Assembly: GCA_017442185.1 (NCBI GenBank)
Contig: JAFSAT010000025.1
Location: 102,081 to 166,080, forward strand
DNA: 64,000 nucleotides
DNA from: Bacteroidaceae bacterium
GTDB lineage: Bacteria > Bacteroidota > Bacteroidia > Bacteroidales > Bacteroidaceae
Direction of reading: 5' to 3'
Shown: positions 26,615-35,370 of the stretch, in pieces
Layout: each line of letters opens with the position of its first letter
How positions within the stretch are numbered: position 1 is the first letter of the stretch
The notes under the pieces: generated by a model
What the model was told of the DNA's origin: nothing
Seen by the model: only the letters and a program-made list of their open reading frames with translations
Database searches by the model: none
Made by a program: the position numbers and the translations under genes

Positions 26615-27767
26615 TTCAGTATATATAAAGCAACGCTTCGCACCGTTTCTCACGAAGCTGTGCGTGGCGTTTATGTTGCTGTCGGCGATAGTGTCGTGTG
26701 GCAACGGTGGTGCTTCACCTCAAAATATAGTAGGTGATTCTGTGGTGATGCGTTATTCATCGTTGCTTGGCATTATGGAGTGTGACGGATATACGGTTGT
26801 CGATGTAAAGAACCCCTGGAGCGATGGCATTATGCACAGGTATATTCTTGTGGATAGGGAGTGTGAGGTGCCGCCTCATCTGCCAATGGGTACACTGCTT
26901 AGAACCCCTTTAGACAGCGTGTTGGTGTTCTCGACAGTGCACACACGTTTGATGTCTGACCTTGGCTGCGCCGATGCTGTTGTCGGAGTGTGCGACTCTC
27001 GATATATGGAACAGCCATATATCATGCGTGGGATAAGCGATGGCTCTATTGTCGATTGCGGCAGCTCGCTGAATATAGATGTAGAGAAAGTTGTGCAGCT
27101 GTCGCCGCAGGCTCTGTTTGTGTTACCCTTTGAGAATGGAGGCTACGGCAAACTCGACAAACTATGCTATCCTTTGGTGGAGTGTGCCGAGTATATGGAA
27201 ACTTCGCCGTTGGGCTGCGCCGAGTGGATGCGTTTCTACGGGCGTCTGTTTGGTTGCGGTCAGCGTGCCGACTCTGTTTTTTCATCGGTATGTCGCAACT
27301 ATGAGTGTTTGCGCGATAGCGTGGCCGGCAGCGTTGAATATCGTCCGACGTTGCTTTGTGAACTGAAAAGCAACTCCGCGTGGTATGTGCCGGGAGGTGG
27401 CAGCACTATGGGCATTTTATATCGCGATGCAGGTGCCGAGTATCTGTTCGATTATGACAAGAGAAGCGGTTCGGTACCTCTCTCCTTTGAGATTGTGCTC
27501 GACCGTGCAGCCAACGCCGATTTTTGGCTCATAAAATATGGAGCAGATGAGGATAAAACCTATTCGTCGCTGCTCGATGAATTTGCGGGATATGCTCATT
27601 TTAAGGCATTCCGCGAACATAATATATATGCCTGCAATGTAAGTCGCAAACGATTTTACGAGGAGACACCTTTCCGTCCGGATGTGTTGCTGCGCGAACT
27701 TGTTGCTGTTTTTCACCCACAGCTTGTCTGTGATACTGTTTTACGCTATTATGAGAAGATGGAGTAG
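26595..27767 (+). CDS. ABC transporter substrate-binding lipoprotein (BtuF-like)
   Basis: 390 aa, class III periplasmic binding protein. The GTG start at 26595 stands closely after GGAGG; an N-terminal basic/hydrophobic segment leads to the lipobox SAIVSC. The binding fold begins at VLVFSTVHTRLMSDLGCADAVVGVCDSRYM and continues with IVDCGSSLNIDVEKVVQLSPQALFV, typical of BtuF/FhuD proteins, ending with the helical FREHNIYACN region. It should hand B12 (or a related corrinoid) to the permease at 27751. Overlaps BtuG by 20 bp and the permease start by 17 bp. Confidence 0.88.
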   Translation: MQDLRISSVYIKQRFAPFLTKLCVAFMLLSAIVSCGNGGASPQNIVGDSVVMRYSSLLGIMECDGYTVVDVKNPWSDGIMHRYILVDRECEVPPHLPMGTLLRTPLDSVLVFSTVHTRLMSDLGCADAVVGVCDSRYMEQPYIMRGISDGSIVDCGSSLNIDVEKVVQLSPQALFVLPFENGGYGKLDKLCYPLVECAEYMETSPLGCAEWMRFYGRLFGCGQRADSVFSSVCRNYECLRDSVAGSVEYRPTLLCELKSNSAWYVPGGGSTMGILYRDAGAEYLFDYDKRSGSVPLSFEIVLDRAANADFWLIKYGADEDKTYSSLLDEFAGYAHFKAFREHNIYACNVSRKRFYEETPFRPDVLLRELVAVFHPQLVCDTVLRYYEKME

Positions 27768-28788
27768 TGCGAGCAGATATTCTCTTATGCTTGCTGCGGC
27801 ATTTATTGTAGTTTTGCTTCTTTTTGTGGCAAATATTTTTTGGGGTTCGGTAAATATTCCAACCGAAGAGGTTTTTGGAGTGCTGACCGGTGATGCTGCC
27901 GTGCGTCCCGAATGGCGGTTTATAGTGCTCGGTTCACGCTTGCCACAGGCACTTACGGCCCTTTTGTCGGGTATGGCTCTCTCTGTTGCCGGACTTATGT
28001 TGCAAACGCTGTTTAATAATCCGTTGGCCGGCCCCGAAGTGTTCGGAATAAACAGCGGTGCAGGGCTTGGAGTGGCTATTGTGATGCTGGCCTTGCAGGG
28101 TAGTTTTACAGCCGGTGCCTTTTCTATCGGAGGGTATATGGCACTGCTCGCAGGAGCCTTTGCCGGTGCTCTATTGATAACATTGGTGATATTGGCTTTG
28201 TCTGCATGGGTGGGGAGTAATCTGTTTCTGCTTATAGCCGGTCTTGCCGTCAGTTACCTATCTTCGGCTGTTATTGCACTGCTCAACTACTTTTCTACTG
28301 CCGAGGGTGTTCACTCTTATCTTATTTGGGGAATGGGAAGTTTTGGAGGGGTCTCTTTGGCGCAGATGCCACTGTTTGCCGGTATATTGACGGCTGCCTT
28401 GATGGTGGCATTGCTGATGGCCAAACCTCTGAATGCGCTGTTGTTGGGCGATGTTTATGCTGCTAATCTCGGAGTGCGCACAAAGCGTATGCGTGGCATA
28501 CTTCTCGCTGTTACAGGACTTTTGACGGCTGTTGTTACTGCTTTTTGCGGCCCTGTGTCATTCATAGGTCTTGCAGTGCCGCATCTTGCCCGTCTGTTTC
28601 TGTGTACAGGCAATCACCGTTTTTTGTTACCGGCCACGATGCTTACAGGAGGCTCTGTGGCATTATTATGTAATCTCTTGTGTCTGTTACCGGGAAAGAG
28701 CGGAGTCGTACCTCTTGGTGCCATAACCCCGCTCATTGGTGCTCCTGTTATTTTGTATGTGGTGCTTCGCGGCAGAAGAATAGAGTAA
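27751..28788 (+). CDS. btuC: ABC transporter permease (BtuC/FecCD family)
   Basis: 345 aa with about ten TM helices; start at 27751 (MRRWSS) is preferred to 27682, which adds 23 residues overlapping BtuF. Family signatures: RLPQALTALLSGMALSVAGL, NPLAGPEVFGINSGAGLG, the coupling helix LGVRTKRMR and GPVSFIGLAVPHLAR. It would carry B12 across the inner membrane. The expected ATPase gene (btuD) is not downstream: a convergent LemA gene begins 7 bp after the stop. The ATPase must be elsewhere or shared. Confidence 0.92.
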   Translation: MRRWSSASRYSLMLAAAFIVVLLLFVANIFWGSVNIPTEEVFGVLTGDAAVRPEWRFIVLGSRLPQALTALLSGMALSVAGLMLQTLFNNPLAGPEVFGINSGAGLGVAIVMLALQGSFTAGAFSIGGYMALLAGAFAGALLITLVILALSAWVGSNLFLLIAGLAVSYLSSAVIALLNYFSTAEGVHSYLIWGMGSFGGVSLAQMPLFAGILTAALMVALLMAKPLNALLLGDVYAANLGVRTKRMRGILLAVTGLLTAVVTAFCGPVSFIGLAVPHLARLFLCTGNHRFLLPATMLTGGSVALLCNLLCLLPGKSGVVPLGAITPLIGAPVILYVVLRGRRIE

Positions 28789-28795
28789 TCTATCT

Positions 28796-29380
28796 TTATT
28801 CAAAACTTACGCGAGGTGCATTTTCGGCTCCTTCACTTGCTCTGAATTCTCCTTTCTTCTCGAACCCGAATATGCCTGCCACAATATTTCCCGGGAAGCG
28901 GCGCACTGTGATGTTGTATTCTTTTACTGCTGTGTTGTATCTTTTTCGTGCTTCGTTTATGCGATTTTCGGTGCCTTCAATCTGTGCCTGAAGTTCGCTG
29001 AAATTTTCACTTGCTTTAAGGTCGGGATAATTTTCCGATATAGCCAGCAGTCTCGATAGAGCGCTGTTCATCTCGTTCATCGTTTGTTGGTATTTGCGTA
29101 TGTTCTCTTCGGTAAGTTCGTCTACCGAGATATTCATTTGTGTTGCTTTTGCACGTGCAGCCGTAACCTCTTCCAATGTACCGCTCTCGTGCTTGGCGTA
29201 ACCTTTTACGGTGTTTACAAGGTTGGGGATAAGGTCGGCTCGGCGTTGATAGGTTGTCTCGACGTCGCCCCATGCTTTTGATACCTCTTCTTCCTGTGTT
29301 ACCATGCTGTTATAGGCCGAGATTGCCCATATTACTACTATTGCAAGTATGGCAATGATGATGATTGTTGTTTTTTTCAT
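28796..29380 (-). CDS. LemA family protein
   Basis: 194 aa. An N-terminal TM helix (TIIIIAILAIVVIWAISAYN) is followed by a long helical domain with YNSMVTQEEEVSKAWGDVETTYQRRADLIPNLVNTV in overlapping parts, the classic LemA signature. Function of the family is unclear; it often accompanies TPM-domain proteins, as here (52 bp downstream of one). Its stop is 7 bp from the end of the btuC-like gene, and no terminator is visible between them. Confidence 0.93.
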   Translation of the reverse strand: MKKTTIIIIAILAIVVIWAISAYNSMVTQEEEVSKAWGDVETTYQRRADLIPNLVNTVKGYAKHESGTLEEVTAARAKATQMNISVDELTEENIRKYQQTMNEMNSALSRLLAISENYPDLKASENFSELQAQIEGTENRINEARKRYNTAVKEYNITVRRFPGNIVAGIFGFEKKGEFRASEGAENAPRVSFE

Positions 29381-29432
29381 GTTGTTTATCTTTATATTAC
29401 ATTGTTACTTTTTGTTTGTTTACTCTGTTTGT

Positions 29433-30341
29433 TCAGAAACGACCGCCTGCTCCGCCGCCACCGAACGAGCCGCCACCGAACGAGCCGAATGAACCACCCG
29501 AGAATCCTCCTCCGCCGCCTATGCGACCTCCTCCCACGAATGGCCCACCTCCGCCTTTGTGCATAATGTCTGTAATGGTTTTGCGGGTTACATCTCTTTT
29601 GCATGCTTCGCACACGTATGTGCTTGTTGTCTGTTCTTGTCGTCCTTTGTTTATTAATCGTGTCTCTTTGTTGATAAGTCTCAACTTATGTTGTCCGCAA
29701 TGGGGGCACTCTTTTTGTTTCCAAAGAGCATATATGATGATACCGCCGAAGCTCGTTAATATTATCAGCATGGTGATGAGGATGGCTCTTGCTTCCTCTT
29801 TTTCCTCCTCCTCGAATTGTAGTTCACTCTCGCCGCCGAGTACTTCGCTTATTGCGTCCACTGTGTTTAGAATGGCATTGTCCCAATCTCCTCTCTTCAA
29901 ATGAGGAACCATCACTCTGTTTTCTATGCGTTTGCAGAGTGCATCGGGGAGATACTTCTCCAATCCCTCTCCTGTGAGTATATAATAACTGCGGTCGACT
30001 GTGGCAAGCACTATTATAAGGCCGGTGTTTTGTTTGTTCCCTACGCCGTATCGGTTACCTACGTTTATGGCAAGTTCGTAAGGGTCGTCTCCCTCGATAC
30101 TCTCAACAACTATTATCAGGCTCTTTACTCCTCGCTCTTTTTCTAAGGCAAGAAGTTTGCTGTTCAGTGAATTTATTGCCACTGTGCTCAATATCCCATC
30201 GGGGCTTGTTACATAGTTGGCTCCTTGGGATTTTTCGGGCATAGGAAGGTTGTCGGGGTTATATACTCCGGCGAGCATTGTGGCTGTGACAGCTATGAAT
30301 GCAGCGGCAAGCGCCGATATTCTCTTTAAATATCTTTTCAT
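29433..30341 (-). CDS. TPM-domain protein with zinc ribbon and Gly/Phe-rich tail
   Basis: 302 aa: signal peptide (cleavage near residue 25), TPM domain from about 30 to 165 (YVTSPDGILS, KLLALEKERGVKSLIIVVES, GNKQNTGLIIVLATVDRSYYI), one TM helix near 185-205, then a zinc-ribbon CPHCG...CEACK and a C-terminus rich in Gly, Phe and Ser (GGGGFSGGSFGSFGGG). This is the YgcG-like architecture, with the ribbon as an addition. TPM domains have been linked to photosystem repair in plants and, in bacteria, to membrane quality control, but the biochemical role is unknown. Likely co-transcribed with LemA. Confidence 0.9.
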   Translation of the reverse strand: MKRYLKRISALAAAFIAVTATMLAGVYNPDNLPMPEKSQGANYVTSPDGILSTVAINSLNSKLLALEKERGVKSLIIVVESIEGDDPYELAINVGNRYGVGNKQNTGLIIVLATVDRSYYILTGEGLEKYLPDALCKRIENRVMVPHLKRGDWDNAILNTVDAISEVLGGESELQFEEEEKEEARAILITMLIILTSFGGIIIYALWKQKECPHCGQHKLRLINKETRLINKGRQEQTTSTYVCEACKRDVTRKTITDIMHKGGGGPFVGGGRIGGGGGFSGGSFGSFGGGSFGGGGAGGRF

Positions 30342-30353
30342 TATCTATGTTTC

Positions 30354-32402
30354 TTATTCAACAACAATTTCGTCGACGAAGAGCCAACCTCGGAATTTCC
30401 CGGTCTTTGCCTGATAACGTATGTAGCGTGCATTTGTTTCTCCTTTCCATCCGAAGTTTTTAAATGAAAGAACGTCGTCGCGCACTACATCATGGTTGAT
30501 GGTGGTTAGTTCTTCGTATGTTTCATTATCTTGCGATACTGATATTGTAACCTGTGCAGGCATGAATATTTCGGGATTGCATATTTGCATAAAGTCGGCA
30601 CCGATGGAATTTATCGGGTAGCTTTTGCCAAGGTCAATTGTAACGTCTGCTCCTCCTTTGATGAAGCCCTGCCAAGCGCCGTCGTTGTTGTTCCATCCGC
30701 CACGAATACCATCAGTGAGGGCGCTGTCACCGCCTGCGGAGTATCCGTCAAAGTAGGGTGCCCGGGGTGAATATGTGATTTTTTTTCCTTTTGCAAGATG
30801 CGTCAAGGGCTTCTCTGCTTCGGGACGGTTGCCCACCTCTTTATCAAGCTCAAAGGGGTTGTAGCCTTTGCTTTTTAGGTGTTCAACGGCTGTGAGTGCC
30901 CTCTTATGGAATTTGCTGTATTCTTTTACTTCGGGCATGCTCCATCCGACCTCCGAAATGGCGAGTATGCGGGGGTATATCATCATCTCCATGTGCTCGG
31001 GGGTGGGGATATACTCGGCCCACAGATTGCCTTGTACGCCGTATATGAGAGATGCTTTCTCGGCATCGAGGGTGTCGGGAACGGGATTGTAGCCATATAC
31101 TTTTTTCAATGGCAGATAGCCTCCTATGGCCTCGGGCAGGGTGTGTGGAGCATCTTGATATTGATCCAGATAGCAATATGTGCCGGGCGACATTATTGCC
31201 TTGTGTCCCGATTCCACAGCCTTTAGACCGCCCTCAGTGCCGCGCCACGACATTACGGTGGCATTTGGAGCAAGTCCGCCGTCAAGAATCTCGTCCCATC
31301 CGATTATCTTCCGCCCCTTGCTGTTTATGAAGCGCTCTATGCGGTGTATAAGATAGCTTTGCAGTTCGTTTACGTTTTTCAGCCTCTCCTCTTTCATGCG
31401 TTTTTGGCAAAGTGGACAGGTTGGCCATGATGCTTTACCGGCTTCGTCACCTCCTATATGTATATATTCTGAGGGGAATATCTCCATTACTTCGCTGAGC
31501 ACATTTTCGAGAAATTCAAATGTTGCGTCGTTGCCCACGCAAAAATCGGCTTGTTTGTATGGTTCGTGTGTGCAGGAGTATTCGGGGTAGGCTGTAAGTG
31601 CCTCTTCGGAGTGTGCCGGCATCTCAATTTCGGGAATTATGGTTATGTGGCGCTCTGCTGCGTAGGCAACAAGCTCGCGTGCATCCTCTTGTGTGTAGTA
31701 GCCCCCGTGTGCATTTTTGCTACCCTCTTCGGCATACAGGCGACCGCTGTTCCACCAAACTTTCCATAGTGGGTGGTCGCGCCATGCTCCCAATTGTGTG
31801 AGGCGTGGATATTTCTTTATCTCAAGACGCCATCCGGCTGCGTCGGTAAGGTGCAGATGCAGGCGATTCATCTTGTAGCGTGCCATTGCATCTATCTGTT
31901 TTTTTATGAATTCTTTGTCGAAGAAGTGTCGGCTGACGTCTATCATCATTCCTCGATAGGCAAAGCGTGGTCGGTCGGTGATGGTTCCATGGGGCATGCC
32001 ACCCTCATTTTCAACCGCTTGCAGCACTGTTTGCAGTCCGTAGAAAAGGCCTGTCTCTGTTGCGGCTTCAATTTCTATTCCATTATCGTCGGTTGTTATT
32101 GTGTATCCCTCTGTGGAGGTTGTATTTTCTAACTTTGCATCCATTCTGAGCAGCAGGCGGTTGCTCTGTGCCGCATCATCGCTCGCAAGCGTCAAGGGTG
32201 TGGAGAGGATGTATGCAAGCAATCTCTCTTTTACCTCTGTGGGTGTCTCTATGACAAGGCGGCTGTCGGTGTTTAAGACAAAAACTTTAGTTTGTAAATC
32301 TGTGCTTAGTGGTGCTGGTATTACATTCAGCTGCTCTGTCCTTTTTTGTGTGCATCCGGCAATCATGAGCAGTGTGGTTGCAAGGATAATCAGTTGCTTC
32401 AT
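30354..32402 (-). CDS. Beta-N-acetylhexosaminidase lipoprotein, GH20
   Basis: 682 aa from the start at 32402 (MKQLIILATTLLMIAGC, lipobox MIAGC); the longer frame to 32450 crosses the -7 box. Domains: GH20b N-terminal domain (about 20-145), GH20 catalytic barrel with FAYRGMMIDVSRHFFDKEFI and the catalytic Asp319-Glu320 in HIGGDEAGK, and a C-terminal F5/8 type C-like jelly roll (INSIGADFMQICN, ARYIRYQAKTG). It releases terminal GlcNAc/GalNAc from glycans such as host mucin or N-glycans. Its TPM-domain neighbour starts 12 bp downstream. Confidence 0.95.
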   Translation of the reverse strand: MKQLIILATTLLMIAGCTQKRTEQLNVIPAPLSTDLQTKVFVLNTDSRLVIETPTEVKERLLAYILSTPLTLASDDAAQSNRLLLRMDAKLENTTSTEGYTITTDDNGIEIEAATETGLFYGLQTVLQAVENEGGMPHGTITDRPRFAYRGMMIDVSRHFFDKEFIKKQIDAMARYKMNRLHLHLTDAAGWRLEIKKYPRLTQLGAWRDHPLWKVWWNSGRLYAEEGSKNAHGGYYTQEDARELVAYAAERHITIIPEIEMPAHSEEALTAYPEYSCTHEPYKQADFCVGNDATFEFLENVLSEVMEIFPSEYIHIGGDEAGKASWPTCPLCQKRMKEERLKNVNELQSYLIHRIERFINSKGRKIIGWDEILDGGLAPNATVMSWRGTEGGLKAVESGHKAIMSPGTYCYLDQYQDAPHTLPEAIGGYLPLKKVYGYNPVPDTLDAEKASLIYGVQGNLWAEYIPTPEHMEMMIYPRILAISEVGWSMPEVKEYSKFHKRALTAVEHLKSKGYNPFELDKEVGNRPEAEKPLTHLAKGKKITYSPRAPYFDGYSAGGDSALTDGIRGGWNNNDGAWQGFIKGGADVTIDLGKSYPINSIGADFMQICNPEIFMPAQVTISVSQDNETYEELTTINHDVVRDDVLSFKNFGWKGETNARYIRYQAKTGKFRGWLFVDEIVVE

Positions 32403-32439
32403 GTTTTGTATCTTTTTATTTGTCTTGTGCAATATTTTC

Positions 32440-32447
32440 CAAAGATA
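32440..32447 (-). promoter_or_regulatory. Candidate -7 element of the GH20 gene (TATCTTTG)
   Basis: Full TAnnTTTG match on the minus strand, 37 bp before the ATG at 32402. It supports that start over the one at 32450. The -33 box is weak. Confidence 0.5.
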
Positions 32448-32555
32448 CATTTTTCTTTTTAAAAAAGTGTGACGGGTGATTTTTATTTTGGTATGTGTGT
32501 TTGCAGTTTAATATTATTTATATTGCATGCTTGTGGCGCTTAAAGAAAATATTTA

Positions 32556-32594
32556 TGAGGCTGCATTAATATTTTCATATTAGATGCAGCCTCA
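32556..32594 (-). terminator. sppA terminator
   Basis: An 11-bp perfect stem TGAGGCTGCAT/ATGCAGCCTCA extended by an inner TAATA/TATTA, followed on the minus strand by an A/T-rich run. It lies 26 bp after the sppA stop. Confidence 0.75.
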
Positions 32595-32619
32595 TTTCAG
32601 AGAGATATAATCTGTTTTT

Positions 32620-34392
32620 TTATCTTACCACAAGCTCAAAGGGCATACGTGCCTGTATCGGGTCGCAATTGTTTACGTTGTTTATGAATTTTATGCAGTT
32701 GTAATATTCTCCCAATCGCTCGGTTATCATAGTCTCCATATAATCATCCTTGCCCTCTTCCATGAGTTTGGTCATAAAATCACTTTTAGCAGGGTAGGTT
32801 GCTACTTTGTAGTCTGTGAGTCCGGCTTTTTGTGCTGCAATCTCTATTGCTTTATCTAAATTGCCAAGCTCGTCAACAAGACCAATCTCTTTTGCTTTAA
32901 GTCCCGTCCACACGCGTCCCTCGGCAATCTTTGCAATCTGCTCGGTGGTCATTCCGCGACCATCGGCACAGCGCTTCAAGAATAGGGCATATCCGTTGTT
33001 TATGTAATTTTGCAGAATCTCTTTTTCGTTATCGTTGAATTTGCGTGTGAGATTGCCCATGTCGGCCAATTTGTTTGTCTTTACCATGTCAAAATGCAGG
33101 CCCAGCTTATCGGTCAGCAGCTTTTCGGCGCTGGGAAACATTCCAAAAATTCCTATCGAGCCGGTGAGTGTGGTGGGGTTTGCGACAATGCAGTCAGCGG
33201 CGCATGATATGTAATAACCTCCCGATGCGGCATAGTCGCCCATTGATACAATCACAGGTTTTTCGGCTTTCAGCTTAACCACCTCGTTCCAAATTTGTTC
33301 CGAGCCGTATGCGCTGCCGCCCGGAGAATTTACGCGCAACACAACTGCTTTAATCTCTTTGTCTTCGCGCAGTTTGCGCAGCTCTTTTATCACCTTTTCC
33401 GAGTTTATTCCATCGTTGGGCGATGTGCTGTCGTCGATGGCTCCAAATGCGTAGAATACAGCGATTTTGTTGTTGTCACTGCTGAAATCCACAAAGGATG
33501 TGTTGCTTTTGCGGTTTTTGTTCATATCTTCGAGCTTCACCAAATTCAGCTTGCTCTCTTTATCGGTGCCGGTGAGATGTTTCAGATAGTTTAATACTCC
33601 GTCTTTGTAGAGCAGAGTATCGGCAAGGCCTGTGGTGATATACTCCTCTGCCTGTTTCAAGTCCATGAGAGCGTCGGCATATTCGTTGAGCTTCTCTACA
33701 CTGATGCCGCGTGATATTGATACAGCTTTTGTCAGTTCGCCCCACGATTCATTAAGGAAGGCTGATACCTGTTCGCGGTTGGCGTCGCTCATCTCTGTTG
33801 CTATAAAAGGCTCTACTGCCGATTTATATGTGCCTACCTTGAATATCTGCATCTCCAAGCCTATCTTTTCGAGCAGCTCTTTGTAGAATACCGGTTGCGA
33901 TGCAAGTCCGTGCCATGCGATGCTGCCTTGCGGATTCACTATCACCTTGTCGGCAATGCTGGCAATGTAGTACATTCCTTGTGAATATTGGTCGCCGTAG
34001 GCCACAATGAATTTACCACTCTCTTTAAAGTCGGCAAGGGCGTGTCGTATCTCCTCGAGTGAGGCAGAGGATGCCTCCATTATTCCTGCCTGAAGGTAGA
34101 TGCCTTTTATTCTATCATCTTCCTTTGCCTCTTTTATGGTGGCAAGAATATCATCAAGTCCATACTCCTTGTAATCGTTGCCCATGAGTGATGCAAAAGG
34201 GTTCTCTTCGGCTCGCTCCATGAGTACACCTTTAAAATCGAGGTATAGCACGGAATTGTCAACAATTGTTGTTGTACTCTCTGATGATGCTGCAATTATC
34301 GCAATGCCTATAATACCTAAGATGGGTAATACTAATCCGGCCATCAGAATACCGATGAAGCATGCTGCTATGGTTTTTAAAAAATCTTTCAT
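32620..34392 (-). CDS. sppA: Signal peptide peptidase SppA, 67-kDa type
   Basis: 590 aa with one N-terminal TM helix and two tandem S49 domains. The catalytic pair is split between the domains as in E. coli SppA: Lys190 (in KVGTYKSAVEPF) in the first and Ser390 (in GDYAASGGYY) in the second. The enzyme cuts remnant signal peptides in the inner membrane from the periplasmic side. It lies 77 bp downstream of metA on the same strand and ends at a terminator. Confidence 0.95.
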   Translation of the reverse strand: MKDFLKTIAACFIGILMAGLVLPILGIIGIAIIAASSESTTTIVDNSVLYLDFKGVLMERAEENPFASLMGNDYKEYGLDDILATIKEAKEDDRIKGIYLQAGIMEASSASLEEIRHALADFKESGKFIVAYGDQYSQGMYYIASIADKVIVNPQGSIAWHGLASQPVFYKELLEKIGLEMQIFKVGTYKSAVEPFIATEMSDANREQVSAFLNESWGELTKAVSISRGISVEKLNEYADALMDLKQAEEYITTGLADTLLYKDGVLNYLKHLTGTDKESKLNLVKLEDMNKNRKSNTSFVDFSSDNNKIAVFYAFGAIDDSTSPNDGINSEKVIKELRKLREDKEIKAVVLRVNSPGGSAYGSEQIWNEVVKLKAEKPVIVSMGDYAASGGYYISCAADCIVANPTTLTGSIGIFGMFPSAEKLLTDKLGLHFDMVKTNKLADMGNLTRKFNDNEKEILQNYINNGYALFLKRCADGRGMTTEQIAKIAEGRVWTGLKAKEIGLVDELGNLDKAIEIAAQKAGLTDYKVATYPAKSDFMTKLMEEGKDDYMETMITERLGEYYNCIKFINNVNNCDPIQARMPFELVVR

Positions 34393-34469
34393 ATTATAGA
34401 AACTTTATGGTTTATATTTTTATTTATCAGCTTTTTAATAAAAACAAGTGGGATAAAATTCTTTGCCCC

Positions 34470-35345
34470 TTACACAAGATAGTGCTTCACCCAATTGCCA
34501 AAAAGTTTTTTTGCATCGCTTTGCCAAGTGTTTGTGGGCGATTGCATTCTCTCTTCGTCGGCATAATAGTTTACGGGAGGTGCTATCGGCATGTTTTTTG
34601 CAAGGTCTCTGCGATATTCGCCGTCGAGTGTCTCCAAGGCATATTCCGAATGTCCGGTAATAAAGAAATTGCGCGTGTTGCGCTCTTGAACAATGTGTAC
34701 ACCCGATATTTCCGATTCAGAGAGCAATTGCAGATGCTTCTCTTGCAGAATTTCGTCGCGCAGCAGGGTGGTGTGTCTGCTGTGTGGTACGGGGAAATTT
34801 TCGCTGATACCGTCGAACAATTTTATATCCTTATTTAATATCTTGTGCTGAAATATACCGAACATCTTTTTGGGCAGCAGGTGCTTGTCTATTCCGAACT
34901 TATGATATAGTCCGGCCTGTGCAGCCCAACAGATGTAGAGTGTAGAGGTTGCATTGCTGTCGGCCCATTCCATTATGTTGCATAGCTCTTTCCAATATGT
35001 TACCTCTTCAAAAGGAAGGTGTTCCACAGGTGCTCCTGTTATTATCAGCCCATCGAAATGTTGAGTGCGCAGTTCGCCGAATCCTTTATAGTACTCCTGC
35101 ATGTGAATGGGTGATGCGTGTTTGGGGGTGTGCGTATCTAACTTCATCAATGTTATTTCAATCTCTTGCGGCACCTCCGAGAGTACGCGAATAAAGTCGG
35201 CCTCGGTTGTCTCTTTTGTGGGCATAAGGTTCAGCAGTGCAATACGCAGGGTGTTACCTGTGGAGATTTTCAGTTCTTCCACGGTAACACCTTCGTTTTT
35301 TACAGCTTGCAGGGCCGGTAGTCCTGCCGGTACCTTTATAGGCAT
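34470..35345 (-). CDS. metA: Homoserine O-acyltransferase MetA (probably acetyl-CoA type)
   Basis: 291 aa, class I glutamine-amidotransferase-like fold. It acylates homoserine in methionine biosynthesis. The catalytic Cys139 is in YICWAAQAG, and the His/Glu pair is in FITGHSEY. Family work shows that the residue equivalent to position 111 decides the donor: Gly for succinyl-CoA, Glu for acetyl-CoA. Here the aligned segment is GAPVEHLPFEEV with Glu108, so O-acetylhomoserine is the likely product. It is 25 bp downstream of the M13 peptidase gene. Confidence 0.95.
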   Translation of the reverse strand: MPIKVPAGLPALQAVKNEGVTVEELKISTGNTLRIALLNLMPTKETTEADFIRVLSEVPQEIEITLMKLDTHTPKHASPIHMQEYYKGFGELRTQHFDGLIITGAPVEHLPFEEVTYWKELCNIMEWADSNATSTLYICWAAQAGLYHKFGIDKHLLPKKMFGIFQHKILNKDIKLFDGISENFPVPHSRHTTLLRDEILQEKHLQLLSESEISGVHIVQERNTRNFFITGHSEYALETLDGEYRRDLAKNMPIAPPVNYYADEERMQSPTNTWQSDAKKLFGNWVKHYLV

Positions 35346-35370
35346 GGCGTTTTATTTGTGTTTTTGTTTT

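Noticed and set aside
34178..34399. Plus-strand frame of 73 codons opposite the sppA start
   Set aside because: Shadow of sppA; no homology or ribosome site recognised.
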